From a candidate division SR1 bacterium (GTDB lineage: Bacteria; Patescibacteriota; Gracilibacteria; Absconditabacterales; Absconditicoccaceae), in NCBI GenBank assembly GCA_007116275.1, contig SKIU01000118.1, forward strand, positions 1 to 23,775: a stretch of DNA of 23,775 nucleotides. The letters are read 5' to 3'. Both the position numbers and the translations under genes were made by a program. The notes beneath the pieces are model-generated. The model searched no databases, had not been told where the DNA came from, and saw only the letters and a list, made by a program, of their open reading frames with translations. Below are positions 1 to 9,232 of this stretch, piece after piece. The stretch's first letter is position 1. Each line of letters begins with the position of its first letter.

Positions 1-240
1 AGTAATGCTGATATTTGACCGAAGGACATTGATCAATATATTCCTTTAGATAAGCAAACAAAAGATTTTATCACACAGGCTGCTGGGAAGATGCATTTGT
101 CTTGAAGGGTGATCCATAGAATGATGAAATTGGCAAGGACTATCGCTGATTACGAATGAGTGGATCAAGTATGAGTTGCTCATCTTGCTGAAGCCATGCA
201 GTATAGAAGTAAGACGATGTTTGTGGAAAATGATATGTAG
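1..240 (+). CDS. ComM/YifB-family Mg-chelatase-like AAA ATPase, C-terminal end (partial)
   Basis: The last 79 codons of a gene that begins before the window, ending in TAG. The tail matches the C-terminal domain of Mg-chelatase-like ATPases of the ComM/YifB family: a short LSGR motif (family LSxR), then MKLARTIADYEG and HLAEAMQYR, which correspond to the usual VARTIADLEG and HxAEAxQYR. Four in-frame UGA codons are read as Gly. In other bacteria ComM is a hexameric helicase that helps branch migration when incoming DNA recombines during natural transformation; that role is known for the family and only inferred here. The ATPase core is not in the window, so only the C-terminal domain can be judged. 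Confidence 0.75.
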
Positions 241-334
241 TTTATTGTATATTACATTTTTTATCTAATTTTTATGTATTTTTCTTTTTTGTCAAGTTTT
301 TGTGGTGATTTATGTACTTATATCGTCTAATAAT

Positions 335-363
335 TTGCAATATATGGTATTTGCTTGTATAAT
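335..363 (+). promoter_or_regulatory. Sigma70-type promoter for the 393 surface-protein gene
   Basis: TTGCAA (335-340), a 17-nt spacer and a perfect TATAAT (358-363). Transcription would start near 370, leaving about 23 nt before the ATG at 393. It lies in the 152-nt gap after the ComM-like gene, so the surface protein probably has its own transcript. Confidence 0.6.
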
Positions 364-392
364 AAGGTATATTTAATTTTTTATACTTGCAT

Positions 393-1388
393 ATGAAAAA
401 AATAGTATCACTGATAATGTCTGTTGTATTGTTTATGAGCTCTTTCTCTGGACTTGTACAAGCACAAACTAATGACTCTCTTAATGATTGGTTATCAAGT
501 CTTGCTTGATGATTTGGTGATTTTGGTTATTTGGGTATTAATATAACAGTAGACGATATCTCTTCTACATCTATTACTTTTGAATCACCTGTTATCCTTG
601 ATGAGGATGATGAGGATATTTTGGAGTATGTTTTATGGTATGGTCCACATCCATTTAGTTCTTTGCTTGATAGTAACTCTAATGCTTCTACTAATGACTT
701 TCAATCAAAAGAATATATATTTACGAGTCATGGATCATCAACATTTACTTTTTCTTTGTCTACTAGTGATGGAGTAGATCCAAATACATTGTACTATGCA
801 ACGGTTGTACCTATAGCTAAAAATGGAGATAGTGGGGAGATGTCTTGACCAGATATATGTTTTAAGCTATCTACTCAGGAACATGATGTAGGTAAGGCAA
901 AATGTGCAGATTTAGCATGAAATGATAATCAACATAGTTCTGCTGGTGCTAATATGAAGCTAGCGAATATAGATAATACTTGTAATAATAATGATAGAAT
1001 TACTCTTAGTTGGACTGCTGTATGATGAGCAACAAAAGTGGCAATTTATAGAGTACGAAATGATAGTAGACCAGCAAAGCTTATTACAACAAAAAATATG
1101 TCAGCGGAATGACATACGTTTACTCTTACCAATCCATCGCCACCCAATGTATTGAGGTTTATCCCTCTTGATGCTAATGATAGACCATCGGGGACAGAGG
1201 TAGATTATACACTGAAACTTTGTCCACCATCTAGTGGTGTATCAACACCACCTACTACAACACCCACACCACCGTCTATAGGTAAAGTTCCTGTAGTAGG
1301 ACCGGAACAGGATATTGCTTATGTTATCTTAGCTACTTTGTTGTTGTACTGAGTGTTTAGATTAGTGAGATATAGAAAAAATAGTTAA
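393..1388 (+). CDS. Secreted, C-terminally membrane-anchored surface protein (unknown function)
   Basis: 331 aa, not a family I can name. Residues 1-24 form a typical Sec signal peptide: a KK start, a hydrophobic stretch, then a cleavage-like VQAQ. The body is Asp/Ser/Thr-rich and beta-like, and appears to hold two fibronectin-III-like segments (about residues 46-155 and 195-285, the second containing RITLSWTAV and VAIYRV). A Pro/Thr-rich linker follows (STPPTTTPTPPS), then VPVVGPEQD, one hydrophobic helix and a basic tail (RLVRYRKN). This is the layout of a surface protein held by its C terminus, and it resembles tails of many CPR surface proteins. It has its own promoter and is followed by a terminator. 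Seven in-frame UGA codons are read as Gly. A role in attachment to other cells would be a guess. Confidence 0.8.
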
Positions 1389-1407
1389 TGCACGTATATA
1401 TACTATG

Positions 1408-1438
1408 AGTCATAGCTCTGTGAGCTGTGACTTTTTTT
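1408..1438 (+). terminator. Rho-independent terminator after the surface-protein gene
   Basis: An 11-bp stem with one G-T pair (1408-1418 with 1422-1432), a 3-nt loop and a run of T. It lies between two convergent genes, and its T run overlaps the stop codon of the O-antigen-ligase-like gene on the other strand. Confidence 0.8.
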
Positions 1439-2813
1439 ATGTATTTTTGTAATCGTGTTGGAAATGCTTGTAGTATATAGCAAAACATATACCAAATAAT
1501 AACATGCTTGGATATACTATCATACGATCTACAAAGCTATGTAGGAAAAACCCTTCTATTGTTAGACCAAATAATCATAAAGATAGAGATATAATAATTC
1601 GACTCCAATATCTTTGTTCTTTGCTGAGCTTATGGTTTTGTAGTTTACGATAACTACGGTAGCCAAGTATTTGTAGTCGCAGGTATAAGTACATTCGTCA
1701 GGCAAATCAGAGTAGACCATACTCTATCCGTATCTGTAGATATTGATTTTCGGGGTTATAATTTGTTACGTCTTTGCGATGGTGTGATGCAGGTCAAGCA
1801 CTTCATGGTCATCGTCCTAGCAATGGTTTTTGTCCTACTTTTTGGATAGCTGTCATTGTGTGTTTTATGTGTCATAGATTAGAAAAATTTCTGTTGATGA
1901 TATCATCCTGTGCCCAGTATGTAAATCATCATAATAGTATTATCATAGGGACAAATCCATAAAGTATTAGTTTTTTTATGTCTTTATGGTTGAGTATGAT
2001 TAAGAGCAAGGCAGTTTGTATGATCCATGCAATTCGTGCGGCTCTGGATAGTGTGGACAATATATTGAGTCAGTATATAGATCCTCGTATGAGTTGTGAC
2101 TGTCTGCTCTTGTTTTTTATAGCCAAAGTGAAAAATAAAGGCCAAAAAAGTATAAGAAACATTCATCGATGGATAGGTCTTTCAAAAAGGAACTGATTAC
2201 GTACCATCCCTTGGTTTATATTACTATAGTATACAGCAGGTGGTTGTTGTCCTACCTGTCATTCAAATATATACTTATTATATCAAAATAACTCTATGAA
2301 AGATGGTAGGAAGTATATGAGCCATCGTCGTATTAATCATCCTATAAGTAAGTATTTGATGAACTTGATGTATCGTTTTTCTCGTCATATTGTTTCGTAG
2401 TGTCCTGCTAGAATAGTTCCCATAATAAATAATACAAATCATGTCATACTATATCTCATGGACATAATGGTTGCTCATAGCGGTGTACCTGTCGCTAATC
2501 CAATAATAATGATAAAAATGAGTGTTAATATAGTAATGAATGTGTATTTTTTTAGTGGAAAATGTTTGATAGATTCTTGGAGTTTGTTTTCTTTATGTAG
2601 TTGGTATCATGTATATAAAATTAGTCATCCTGCTAGTAGTATCCATATTTCTTTCCATGCCCGGATCACTGACCATAGTGTATTTTCTCGTTGTACGGTA
2701 TATGTTATGAATGTATGTGCAATAAATTGCAAAATCATTCCTATAAAAAAAATCTTTATTCCAATGTGTAGTGCTTTTTGTATCTTTGCAGTATGCATAT
2801 TGTCCCTGAGCAT
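1437..2813 (-). CDS. O-antigen ligase/polymerase (Wzy/WaaL-like) membrane protein
   Basis: 458 aa with many hydrophobic helices. It matches the O-antigen ligase/polymerase family (Wzy_C type), which joins lipid-linked glycan units outside the inner membrane. Visible motifs are MVRNQFLFERPIHWG near the middle, a Ser/Arg motif SRAAWIAW, the hallmark LLGWGPGSAGPASH, then NPENQYLQIWIEYG and HSFVDRMIVYP near the end. The Trp in PIHWG, LGWGPG and SRAAWIA are CGA codons and the Trp in QIWIEYG is CGG, while the Arg in VDR and MVR are CGT. The ATG at 2813 has no upstream ATG before an in-frame stop at 2853-2855. It is the last gene of a minus-strand run after tgt and mraY. It may make a capsule-like polymer or glycosylate surface proteins; the substrate cannot be told. 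Confidence 0.85.
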
Positions 2814-2876
2814 ATAAATGATTTTTTTACGTGACTTATCTTGTAAAGATTTTTAATGTATTTACAAAAGATTTTT

Positions 2877-3944
2877 TTATGGTAAGAGCGGGATGTTGAA
2901 TTGGTAGAAAATTGCAATCATAGTGATGGCAGCTAGAATTCATTGTACTAACCATGCTTTCATAACAATACTAGTTTCTTTATGTCATGCTTTTTCGTAC
3001 ATATGGTGCAAGGGAGCAACGGGAAATAATTTTTTCTTGAAGTATTTCTTTCGTATGATTTGTAGACCGCTTGATCAGGTTTCTATTATAAATATTAAGA
3101 ATATTACAAGAAATGGAATAAAAATACCCATTCTCATATTGAGCATATATAATAGTGCAGCAAGAAATCATCCTAATGCAAAAGCACCACTATCTCCCAT
3201 AAATATCTTTGCTGGATTGATATTGTATCGTAAGAATGCTAGTAATATTGCTATTAGTATGATGATAACGGTGGTAGCTATATATGTTTGATAGAAAAAT
3301 GTTATTATTCATAATGTCATGAGAATTATTGTCATAAGTCCTCCTGCTAATCCATCTAACCCATCTGTTATGTTTATGGCATTTACGATACTTACAGTGA
3401 TGATAAATGTTATAATAGGATAGAAGATACCGATATCTATTTTTCAGGCTATCGGTCGGAGGTTTATATAGTCTATTCCTAGTCTTGTGTAAAAGAACCG
3501 ACTAATAAATCAGGCTATAATAAACATTCCTAATAGTTTTACTTTCGCGCTAAGACCTTTAATCTCCCCATGTCATTTGACATTCAGATAGTCATCGATC
3601 AGTCACAATATTCCCATACTAAAGAACCCAAATAAAGTGATATATGTTTCTTGTCTGGATATAAGCGAATTATTTATGATGCCATAGTACTGTAAAATTA
3701 ATGACAATCCGATCATAAGCGCCATAATTATCAAGAACATCCCTCAACCAAGGTTTGGTGTTCCTGTTTTGTGTTTGTGAAGATCAATAAATATTTGTGC
3801 TTTTTCTCCTGTTATTGTTTCTTCACGGATTGTTTTTCCTACTTTTCGTTTTTTGAGTATGTTTATATAGATTGGGTATAATGCTAAGGCCAGAAAAAAA
3901 GCACCTAGACCGTATATTATGATTGAGTTTAACTTTAGTAGCAT
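2877..3944 (-). CDS. mraY: Phospho-N-acetylmuramoyl-pentapeptide transferase
   Basis: 355 aa, usual family length, polytopic. MraY transfers phospho-MurNAc-pentapeptide to undecaprenyl phosphate to make lipid I, the first membrane step of peptidoglycan synthesis. Motifs in order: GKTIREE; KTGTPNLGGG; the Asp pair in GLIDDYLNVKGHGEIKGLS; NAINITDGLDGLAGG; FLWYNINPAKIFMGDSGA; and APLHHMYEKAGHKET near the end, all features of the MraY/WecA superfamily with the MraY-specific histidines. Trp in FLWYN and NLWPIAG are CGA; Arg in TIREE is CGT. It lies 77 nt after tgt and 63 nt before the O-antigen-ligase-like gene. A cell wall is therefore likely. WecA is less likely given the PLHH motif and the KxGTP motif. 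Confidence 0.93.
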
Positions 3945-4021
3945 TATCGCTAATTACAAATTATAAAATTATCTACTGTGTATGTTGTTTAGCATACCTT
4001 TTTTTGTCTCTAATTACAAGA

Positions 4022-5149
4022 TTAGTTATCTAACATCGTTTTTTTTCGTTTACTCAGCATGGTATGTAAGTAAACAATATTGTGTAATGATAGTAGTATC
4101 CCTCCAAGCATTTCTTTTTCTTTTATAAGATGATGAATGTATGCTTTACTATATTTACTCATTCATACTGAGAGTGTGCTAAATGGTGAGTAATCATTTT
4201 TGTATTGTGCATTACTAATATGGATATTTCACTCATCGGAGAACATTACTCCATGTCTTCCCAACCTGGTTGCTAGAACACAATCAAACATATCAAATCA
4301 TTGTTCAATAGCGTGTAATATGTCTTTAGGAGTGCCAACTCACATGAGGTATCTTGGTTTGTCTTTTGGTAATTTTGGTCAGGTAAATGATACTACCTCT
4401 TGTATTTTTTCTTTACTTTCACCGACACTTACTCATCAAACAGCAATCCCGTCGATTGCGAATGGTGTTAATGCCTGTATTGATTTTTTTCTTAGGTCCA
4501 AATATGATCATCATTGTATGATGGGAAATAATACACTATTATTGGTTTCATAGGTTTCCATAAAATGATCAAATCATCTTTTTGCTCGGCGATGTGTTCT
4601 GTCCATATGTTGGTGGACAACTTTTTTGCTAGCATCTCCCGGAGAGCAGACATCTAACATCATCATAATATCAGATCAAAAATTGCTTTGTATATCTACG
4701 ACATTTTCAGGTGTAAATATATGTTTACTTCCATCATATGGTGAACGGAAATATACTCATTCTTCTCTAAGTTTCATGGATATAGGATGCGCTCACATTG
4801 TTGTTTCTTTTTGTCCTAGTCAGAGACTGAAAACTTGAAATCATCAGCTGTCAGTAAGTATAAGTCCGGGTCGATTTTCAAATGTGTGCAGTCCTCATGC
4901 TTGTTTGATAATATTGTCCCCAGGACGGAGATAGAGATGAAAAGTATTGGCGAGTATGAGATTGATGAGTTCGTTATGTTCTCCTATTCGGTAAGGATTT
5001 TGTAGTAATTCTAAAAATAATCACTTTATGGTTGCTTTGGTTCAGACAGGCATAAATATAGGCGTTTGTACAGTCTTCCCATTGAGTCTTATTTCTCATA
5101 CTCTTGCATTTCCACGTTCTTTGCTTATGCTAAATTGTAGTTTTGTCAT
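4022..5149 (-). CDS. tgt: Queuine/preQ1 tRNA-guanine transglycosylase
   Basis: 375 aa, the bacterial Tgt length. It swaps guanine-34 of GUN-anticodon tRNAs for preQ1 (bacterial type). Visible: ANTFHLYLRPG, the general-base motif DSGGFQVFSL with Asp100, EEGVYFRS, DGSKHIFTPE, a base-binding DVC, IQGGSY, AVGGVSVGE, PRYLMGVGTP and FDCVLATRLGRHG with the nucleophile Asp289. Both Gly of DSGG are UGA. The Trp in HTFENW and in RTHRWAKR are CGA. Oddity: the usual zinc site C-x-C-x2-C...H keeps the spacing but not the cysteines; the positions are Thr325, Ser327 and Met330, with His356 kept. The start is the only ATG near the family start and faces a divergent gene 24 nt away. No queuosine synthesis genes are in the window, so the base may be salvaged. 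Confidence 0.94.
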
Positions 5150-5163
5150 ACAATTTTTATAGA
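5135..5163 (+). promoter_or_regulatory. Promoter for the 7TM protein gene
   Basis: TTGTAG (5135-5140), 17-nt spacer, TATAGA (5158-5163). The -35 lies inside the first codons of the divergent tgt gene. The predicted start is near 5170, only a few nt before the ATG at 5173, so the mRNA would be almost leaderless. Confidence 0.45.
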
Positions 5164-5172
5164 TAAATATTT

Positions 5173-6747
5173 ATGATGCAGATAATATGGAAATCACTTC
5201 TTTTCACAATATCAATAGCTTCTCTTTTTGGTTCTATGGTTTTAGGACAAGAGGTTCCGCAAAATTGAGATGAACAATCTATTTGTGATAATGTTATTTT
5301 TACTCTTGTGGGGCCTGAGTCTGTTATTTTAGAAGAACCGTATAACTATTCTTTATCAGTTGCATTATTGGACTCGTCTTCTGTACTGTCTGATAATATA
5401 TCTGATGTTGTTGTCCCTCAAGATATTATTCAATCTACGGATGTCCGTTATGAATTTTTATTTGAAACGAGAATGTTGGAACGTTCTTCCGAGCAAGATT
5501 TTTCTGTTACTTTTTCTGAGTTATGATCTTATACTTTGCGTGCGATTATTGATTATGAATGATGTGATTATACTATAGAAAAAACGATCGTTAGCTATGA
5601 TGATATATTTGTGTATATCGGTCCATATTTGGATGAGTTTGGTCTTGGTATTATCCAAAATATGTGACAAAATGGTCTGTTTTTGCGTCCGTTTATTGTT
5701 ATGAACGACACTACAACTTCAGGCCTTGTACCTTCTTTAAGGCAACATTGGTCGACTATTGCCCATGCACAAGATATTTATTTTTCTCTACAAAACTACT
5801 CTCTGATCTTCGATGTTCTTCGTTTGATGGATACTGATCCTTCAATAGATTTGTCTTCTAAGCGCATATTTATTGTTGATGATATGCAAAAATCTATTGT
5901 TAAAAAGTTTTTGGCTAGATTTGCTAGAACTTTGGATACGGTATGATTGTATGTTGTTTCTTCACAAGAAGCAATAAACATGTTTTTGCAGTTATCAATA
6001 GGTCAAACGGATTATGATGAAAATGTTCTTTCTTCTTCGTACTTACAATTTTCTTGATCGAGAATATCGTATTCATTTGGTTATGTTATTGATTATCTTT
6101 TGTTTCAATGATTTCCTCTGGATATGCTCTTATTGATTTTGAGTTGTGTGGTAGCAGTATTATTTATTGTATTTTGTAAACAAATACTCGGTTTTTCATC
6201 ATTTGGGGTATATTATCCTTTGTTATTTGCCATATCTTTACATGTTGTTTGATTAAAGACATCGTTATTCCTTTTGTTAATAGCATTTATTGCGAGGATG
6301 ACTGTTATAGGGTTTACTCGTAGATTTACTCTTCTAGCTACCGCTAAGTTGTGATTGCAAGTGGTATTGTATATATTGTTTACTGTTATTGGTTTGGTTT
6401 TTGTGAGGTGATTTGGATTGATTGATAGTGATTTTATTGTCTTTACCTATCCAATGACATTGTTTGTGTATATAGCGATATTGTTGGTTGCTTCTAAGTT
6501 GTGGACAACATCCTTGACGTGATTTTCTATGAAGCAGTTTAGTATCATAGTGTTTTTCCTCGTTCTTTCATGATTGTCTTATTTGATTATTCAGTCTGAT
6601 TGGGTACATCATATCATATTATTATATCCTAGTACGATATTGTTTGCTATTGTTGTGATTGTTTGATTGGGAAGATATACTGGTTTACAGTTGGTTGAAT
6701 TTGTTCGTTTTTGGCCATTGATTAAATATATTAAAGGAAAAAAATAA
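5173..6747 (+). CDS. 7TM protein of the transglutaminase-associated family (7TM_transglut-like)
   Basis: 524 aa in two halves. Residues 1-25 are a signal peptide. Residues 26-310 are a predicted extracytoplasmic region with no family I recognise; it contains VYIGPYLDEFGLG, FIVMNDTTTSG and RIFIVDD. From about residue 314 there are seven hydrophobic helices. These resemble the C-terminal 7TM domain that in other bacteria is usually fused to an inactive transglutaminase: KQILGFSSFGVYYPLLFAI near the first helices and GRYTGLQLVEFVRF at the end fit that family. I see no transglutaminase Cys-His-Asp set in the N-terminal half. Function of the family is unclear; a role in an envelope assembly is an inference. 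It has its own near-leaderless promoter and heads a three-gene run. Confidence 0.7.
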
Positions 6748-6768
6748 TGTTTTATATTTATCATTATA

Positions 6769-7194
6769 ATGCTTAAAAAAATAGAAGAAGTGATCTATGG
6801 AAAATACAATAAAGATGATGTATTATGAGTGTTTTTATCATCTTTTGATAAAAATAATAACATGTTAACATCTCAAGGTGCATTAGAACCTTCTAAGCCT
6901 CTTGCAGTATTATTACCTTTACTATATAAGTCTCTTGAAGGTGACAGTGATTTTGTCGCTATAGATATTGTACATGACATTATAGAGCATAAGGATAAGG
7001 ATAGTTTCTTGTCCTTAGATATGGCAAAGCATGGATTATTTTTATTATCTTGAGATAAAAGTGGGGTTATACTTCCCGATACTGCTGGTATTGATTCAAG
7101 TAAAACAGCTTTGGCGGCTATCAAAAAGAAGTATGCTATCGATGGTAAGGTCCGTTTGTTTAGTTTTACTACTGATAGAATAGTAGTGTCTTAG
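6769..7194 (+). CDS. Small soluble protein, unknown (weak AMMECR1-like resemblance)
   Basis: 141 aa, stop TAG, 21 nt after the 7TM gene and probably in the same transcript. No signal peptide or membrane helix. It carries VFLSSFDKNNNMLTSQGALEP near the N terminus, a Leu-rich helix, IDIVHDIIEH and an ending with SGVILPDTAGID, ALAAIKKKYAI and RLFSFTTDRIVV. The order (a short beta-rich start with a Gly-rich turn, then a Val-Leu-Pro strand and a Lys-rich helix) faintly resembles AMMECR1-domain proteins, but the signature LRGCIG is absent, so I do not assign it. Two UGA codons are read as Gly. The ATG overlaps a TATAAT-like sequence, which may be chance in AT-rich DNA. Confidence 0.75.
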
Positions 7195-7217
7195 TTTTTA
7201 TATTATTTTTTGAGTGT

Positions 7218-7412
7218 ATGTGAAATTCTCAAGATTCGTTGGCTCGTGCGATAGGTGGGGTTTTGTGGAAAGGGTATGATGAACTTATGTCTACTATGGG
7301 ATGAACAAGAAAAAAAGGCAAGAAGTTGCCTCCACAACAGATACCTGAACACCTTTCTCGTTGGGAAGATAATCTTGCTGAAAAGAAAAAAAAGCCTGAT
7401 GAATTGGATTAG
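7218..7412 (+). CDS. Small basic hypothetical protein
   Basis: 64 aa, stop TAG, 23 nt after the previous gene. It begins MGNSQDSLARAIGGVLWKGY (the second codon is UGA) and ends in a Lys/Pro-rich tail with KKGKKLPPQQIPEHLSRW. No known domain and no membrane helix. Its last codons overlap the stop of tilS on the other strand by four bases (7409-7412). Support comes from co-directional spacing, the ordinary codon use and the lack of any other explanation for this stretch; no homologue is recognised. Confidence 0.55.
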
Positions 7413-8629
7413 CTATACATAAATGTGGGGATGTGTAGTTCTTCTTTCTCACCTTTTCTTTTGTATAGTATATTATTTCTCCAGAATATAGGTATTTTTT
7501 GGTTGATACATCGTTTTTTGAGCGGTTTTTTGTTCACCGTATCTGTTTGTGTTGCAAAACGTCGATCTTTTGGCCAATTTTCTTCCTGATTTTCTATGCC
7601 GATAAAGTATTTTCTCATATCTTTTTCTTTTTTTACACACCTATGTTCCCAAAATTTTTTGGGTGCTTTGATTATATGGATTGTTCCATGATTGATAAAT
7701 CGATAGGTGTTATTTATATATTTGTGGCCACTTGCCTTGTTTTGTAGAAATTGTGTGATTTCATAAAGGTTTTTTTTTGTGAGGTTATTGCTTATATGCA
7801 ATGATTTAGCTATGTTTTTTATGTTTTGTGTTGTTATATCTTTTGGTGCTATCTTTCGTTTGTAGGACCGTTTACTATTTCGATGTTTGTATCTTGGCAT
7901 AGGAATTAACTTTTCTTTGTTATGATTGTTGTGTTTTTCATATCGTTCATAGATATTTTGCATACTTTCTTCGAAACTATTGTTCTGTTTATTGTTTTTG
8001 TGTGAAAGATCTTTGAGAGTTTGTAGTATATTGTGTCTTAATATATTCCTCTTGGATACAGTAGTATCAAAATTGCTTATATCGATGTGATATGGGATAT
8101 CTAGTGCGTTGCACTGTTCTTGAATATAGCTTTTATTATATTGCAGTAAAGGTCTTCCAATGATCCCTTGAAAGATATGACTGTTGTTTTCTTTAGATTG
8201 CATGCTGATAAATCCGTCTATATGAGACCCACGTAACATATTGAGAAATGTTGATTCTATACGATCAGATAGATTGTGTCCAGTTAGTAGTATGTCTATG
8301 TTATGTTTGTCGGCATATTTTTGTATTTGCTCGTATCTTCGTTTTCTTAATGTTGCTTCGTTGTGGGTTTTAGTTCTTTTTCTTGTGGTAATATGTAGCT
8401 TTTTTTTATCTAAGTATTGTGTTATTGTTTCTGGATCGTTGTGTTTTCTTACTTGATGATCACAATATATATAGTGTAGTAGTTTCTTGTTTCGATTTTT
8501 TGCTTCTCGATACTGTTGTACAATATGCAATAGATACATACTATCGGGTCATCATGATACAGCGAGTAGTGTTTTCTGTTCTTGTTCTGTATATATTATA
8601 TCGAGTATTTTGTATGCTTGTTCATACAT
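7409..8629 (-). CDS. tilS: tRNA(Ile)-lysidine synthetase
   Basis: 406 aa. TilS uses ATP to attach lysine to C34 of the CAU-anticodon Ile tRNA so that it reads AUA. The PP-loop LLAVSGGPDSMYLL is at residues 20-33, with both Gly encoded by UGA, so a standard-code reading would start the protein after its active site. Further family motifs are YCDHQVRKHND, the ATLRKWRYEQI region, LLTGHNLSDRIESTFLNMLRG and GRPLL. The C-terminal domain shows KKPLKKWCINQKIPIFWRN. I chose ATG 8629; ATG 8653 in frame would add eight residues and would crowd the divergent promoter at 8657. AUA is frequent in the window, so the enzyme should be needed. It is convergent with the small gene at 7218. Confidence 0.93.
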
Positions 8630-8656
8630 ATTGTTGTGTGATTTGTAGTTCATGGA

Positions 8657-8684
8657 TTGACAATGTTTACTAAAGTCTTATTAT
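8657..8684 (+). promoter_or_regulatory. Strong promoter for the 8714 gene
   Basis: A consensus TTGACA (8657-8662), 16-nt spacer and TATTAT (8679-8684). The predicted start near 8691 lies downstream of the in-frame ATG at 8663, so that ATG would not be in the mRNA and ATG 8714 is the better start. Confidence 0.65.
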
Positions 8685-8713
8685 GTACTGTATTTATATT
8701 GTGAAGATATGAT

Positions 8714-9232
8714 ATGCAATCTTCTACTCGTATCAAAGTATCTGATTTACTTATGCAGGTTGGTGAAACTGATACTGTACATTTTGATTCTATTGTTATT
8801 GGTTCTATTGATGGACTTGATGCAAAAGGTATTTCATGAAGCATTCACCTTCAATCAATAGACAATTCTACGCTTATTGCAACACTAGAGAATGTTACGT
8901 GTGTGATTGATGATATATCTGATGTGTCAAGATCTCCTTTTAAAAGGCATGTTGCTGTTTCGTCTTTGTCTGCTTATTTTGTTCTTAGTTCATCTACCCG
9001 TGATTTTAATCAAGAAGATGATGCGTCAATATTTCCTATTAATGAAAAAAGTATGTTTATTGATATACAGGATTTTTTGTATGAAGCTATTGGTTTGCAG
9101 ACGCCTTTTGTAAAACGCACTCCAGAAGAAGAAAAAGAATACACAAAGTTACAAGAAGATGTTGTTGATGATATTGACGATGATTCTTCTATGACTGGTG
9201 CTGTTGTTTTTCGTAAAGTAGATAATTCCTAA
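8714..9232 (+). CDS. Possible YceD/DUF177-family protein
   Basis: 172 aa, acidic, soluble. The layout resembles YceD/DUF177: an N-terminal IKVSDLL segment, a beta-rich core with DNSTLIATLENVTC, an SRSPFKRHV stretch, then FIDIQDFLYEAIGLQTPF. The last part corresponds to the family's 'idl...e.i.L..P' helix. A charged linker rich in Asp and Glu ends it. The Cys pair that many YceD proteins carry is missing, and no rpmF gene follows, although yceD and rpmF are neighbours in many bacteria. YceD has been linked to 23S rRNA accumulation in some species. The start is set by a strong promoter located between this ATG and an upstream in-frame ATG. The gene ends convergently, sharing stop-codon bases with the next gene. 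Assignment is tentative. Confidence 0.75.

Noticed and set aside
1774..3291. Several plus-strand open frames rich in Cys, His and Met
   Set aside because: Shadows of the O-antigen-ligase-like gene and mraY, whose minus-strand frames carry clear family motifs once UGA is read as Gly.
6769..7194. AMMECR1-family assignment
   Set aside because: The general layout is suggestive, but the LRGCIG signature is absent, so it is left as an unknown protein.
8663..8713. Upstream in-frame ATG adding a hydrophobic 17-residue start to the YceD-like protein
   Set aside because: It lies within a consensus promoter whose start is downstream of it, and the family is cytosolic; ATG 8714 fits better.
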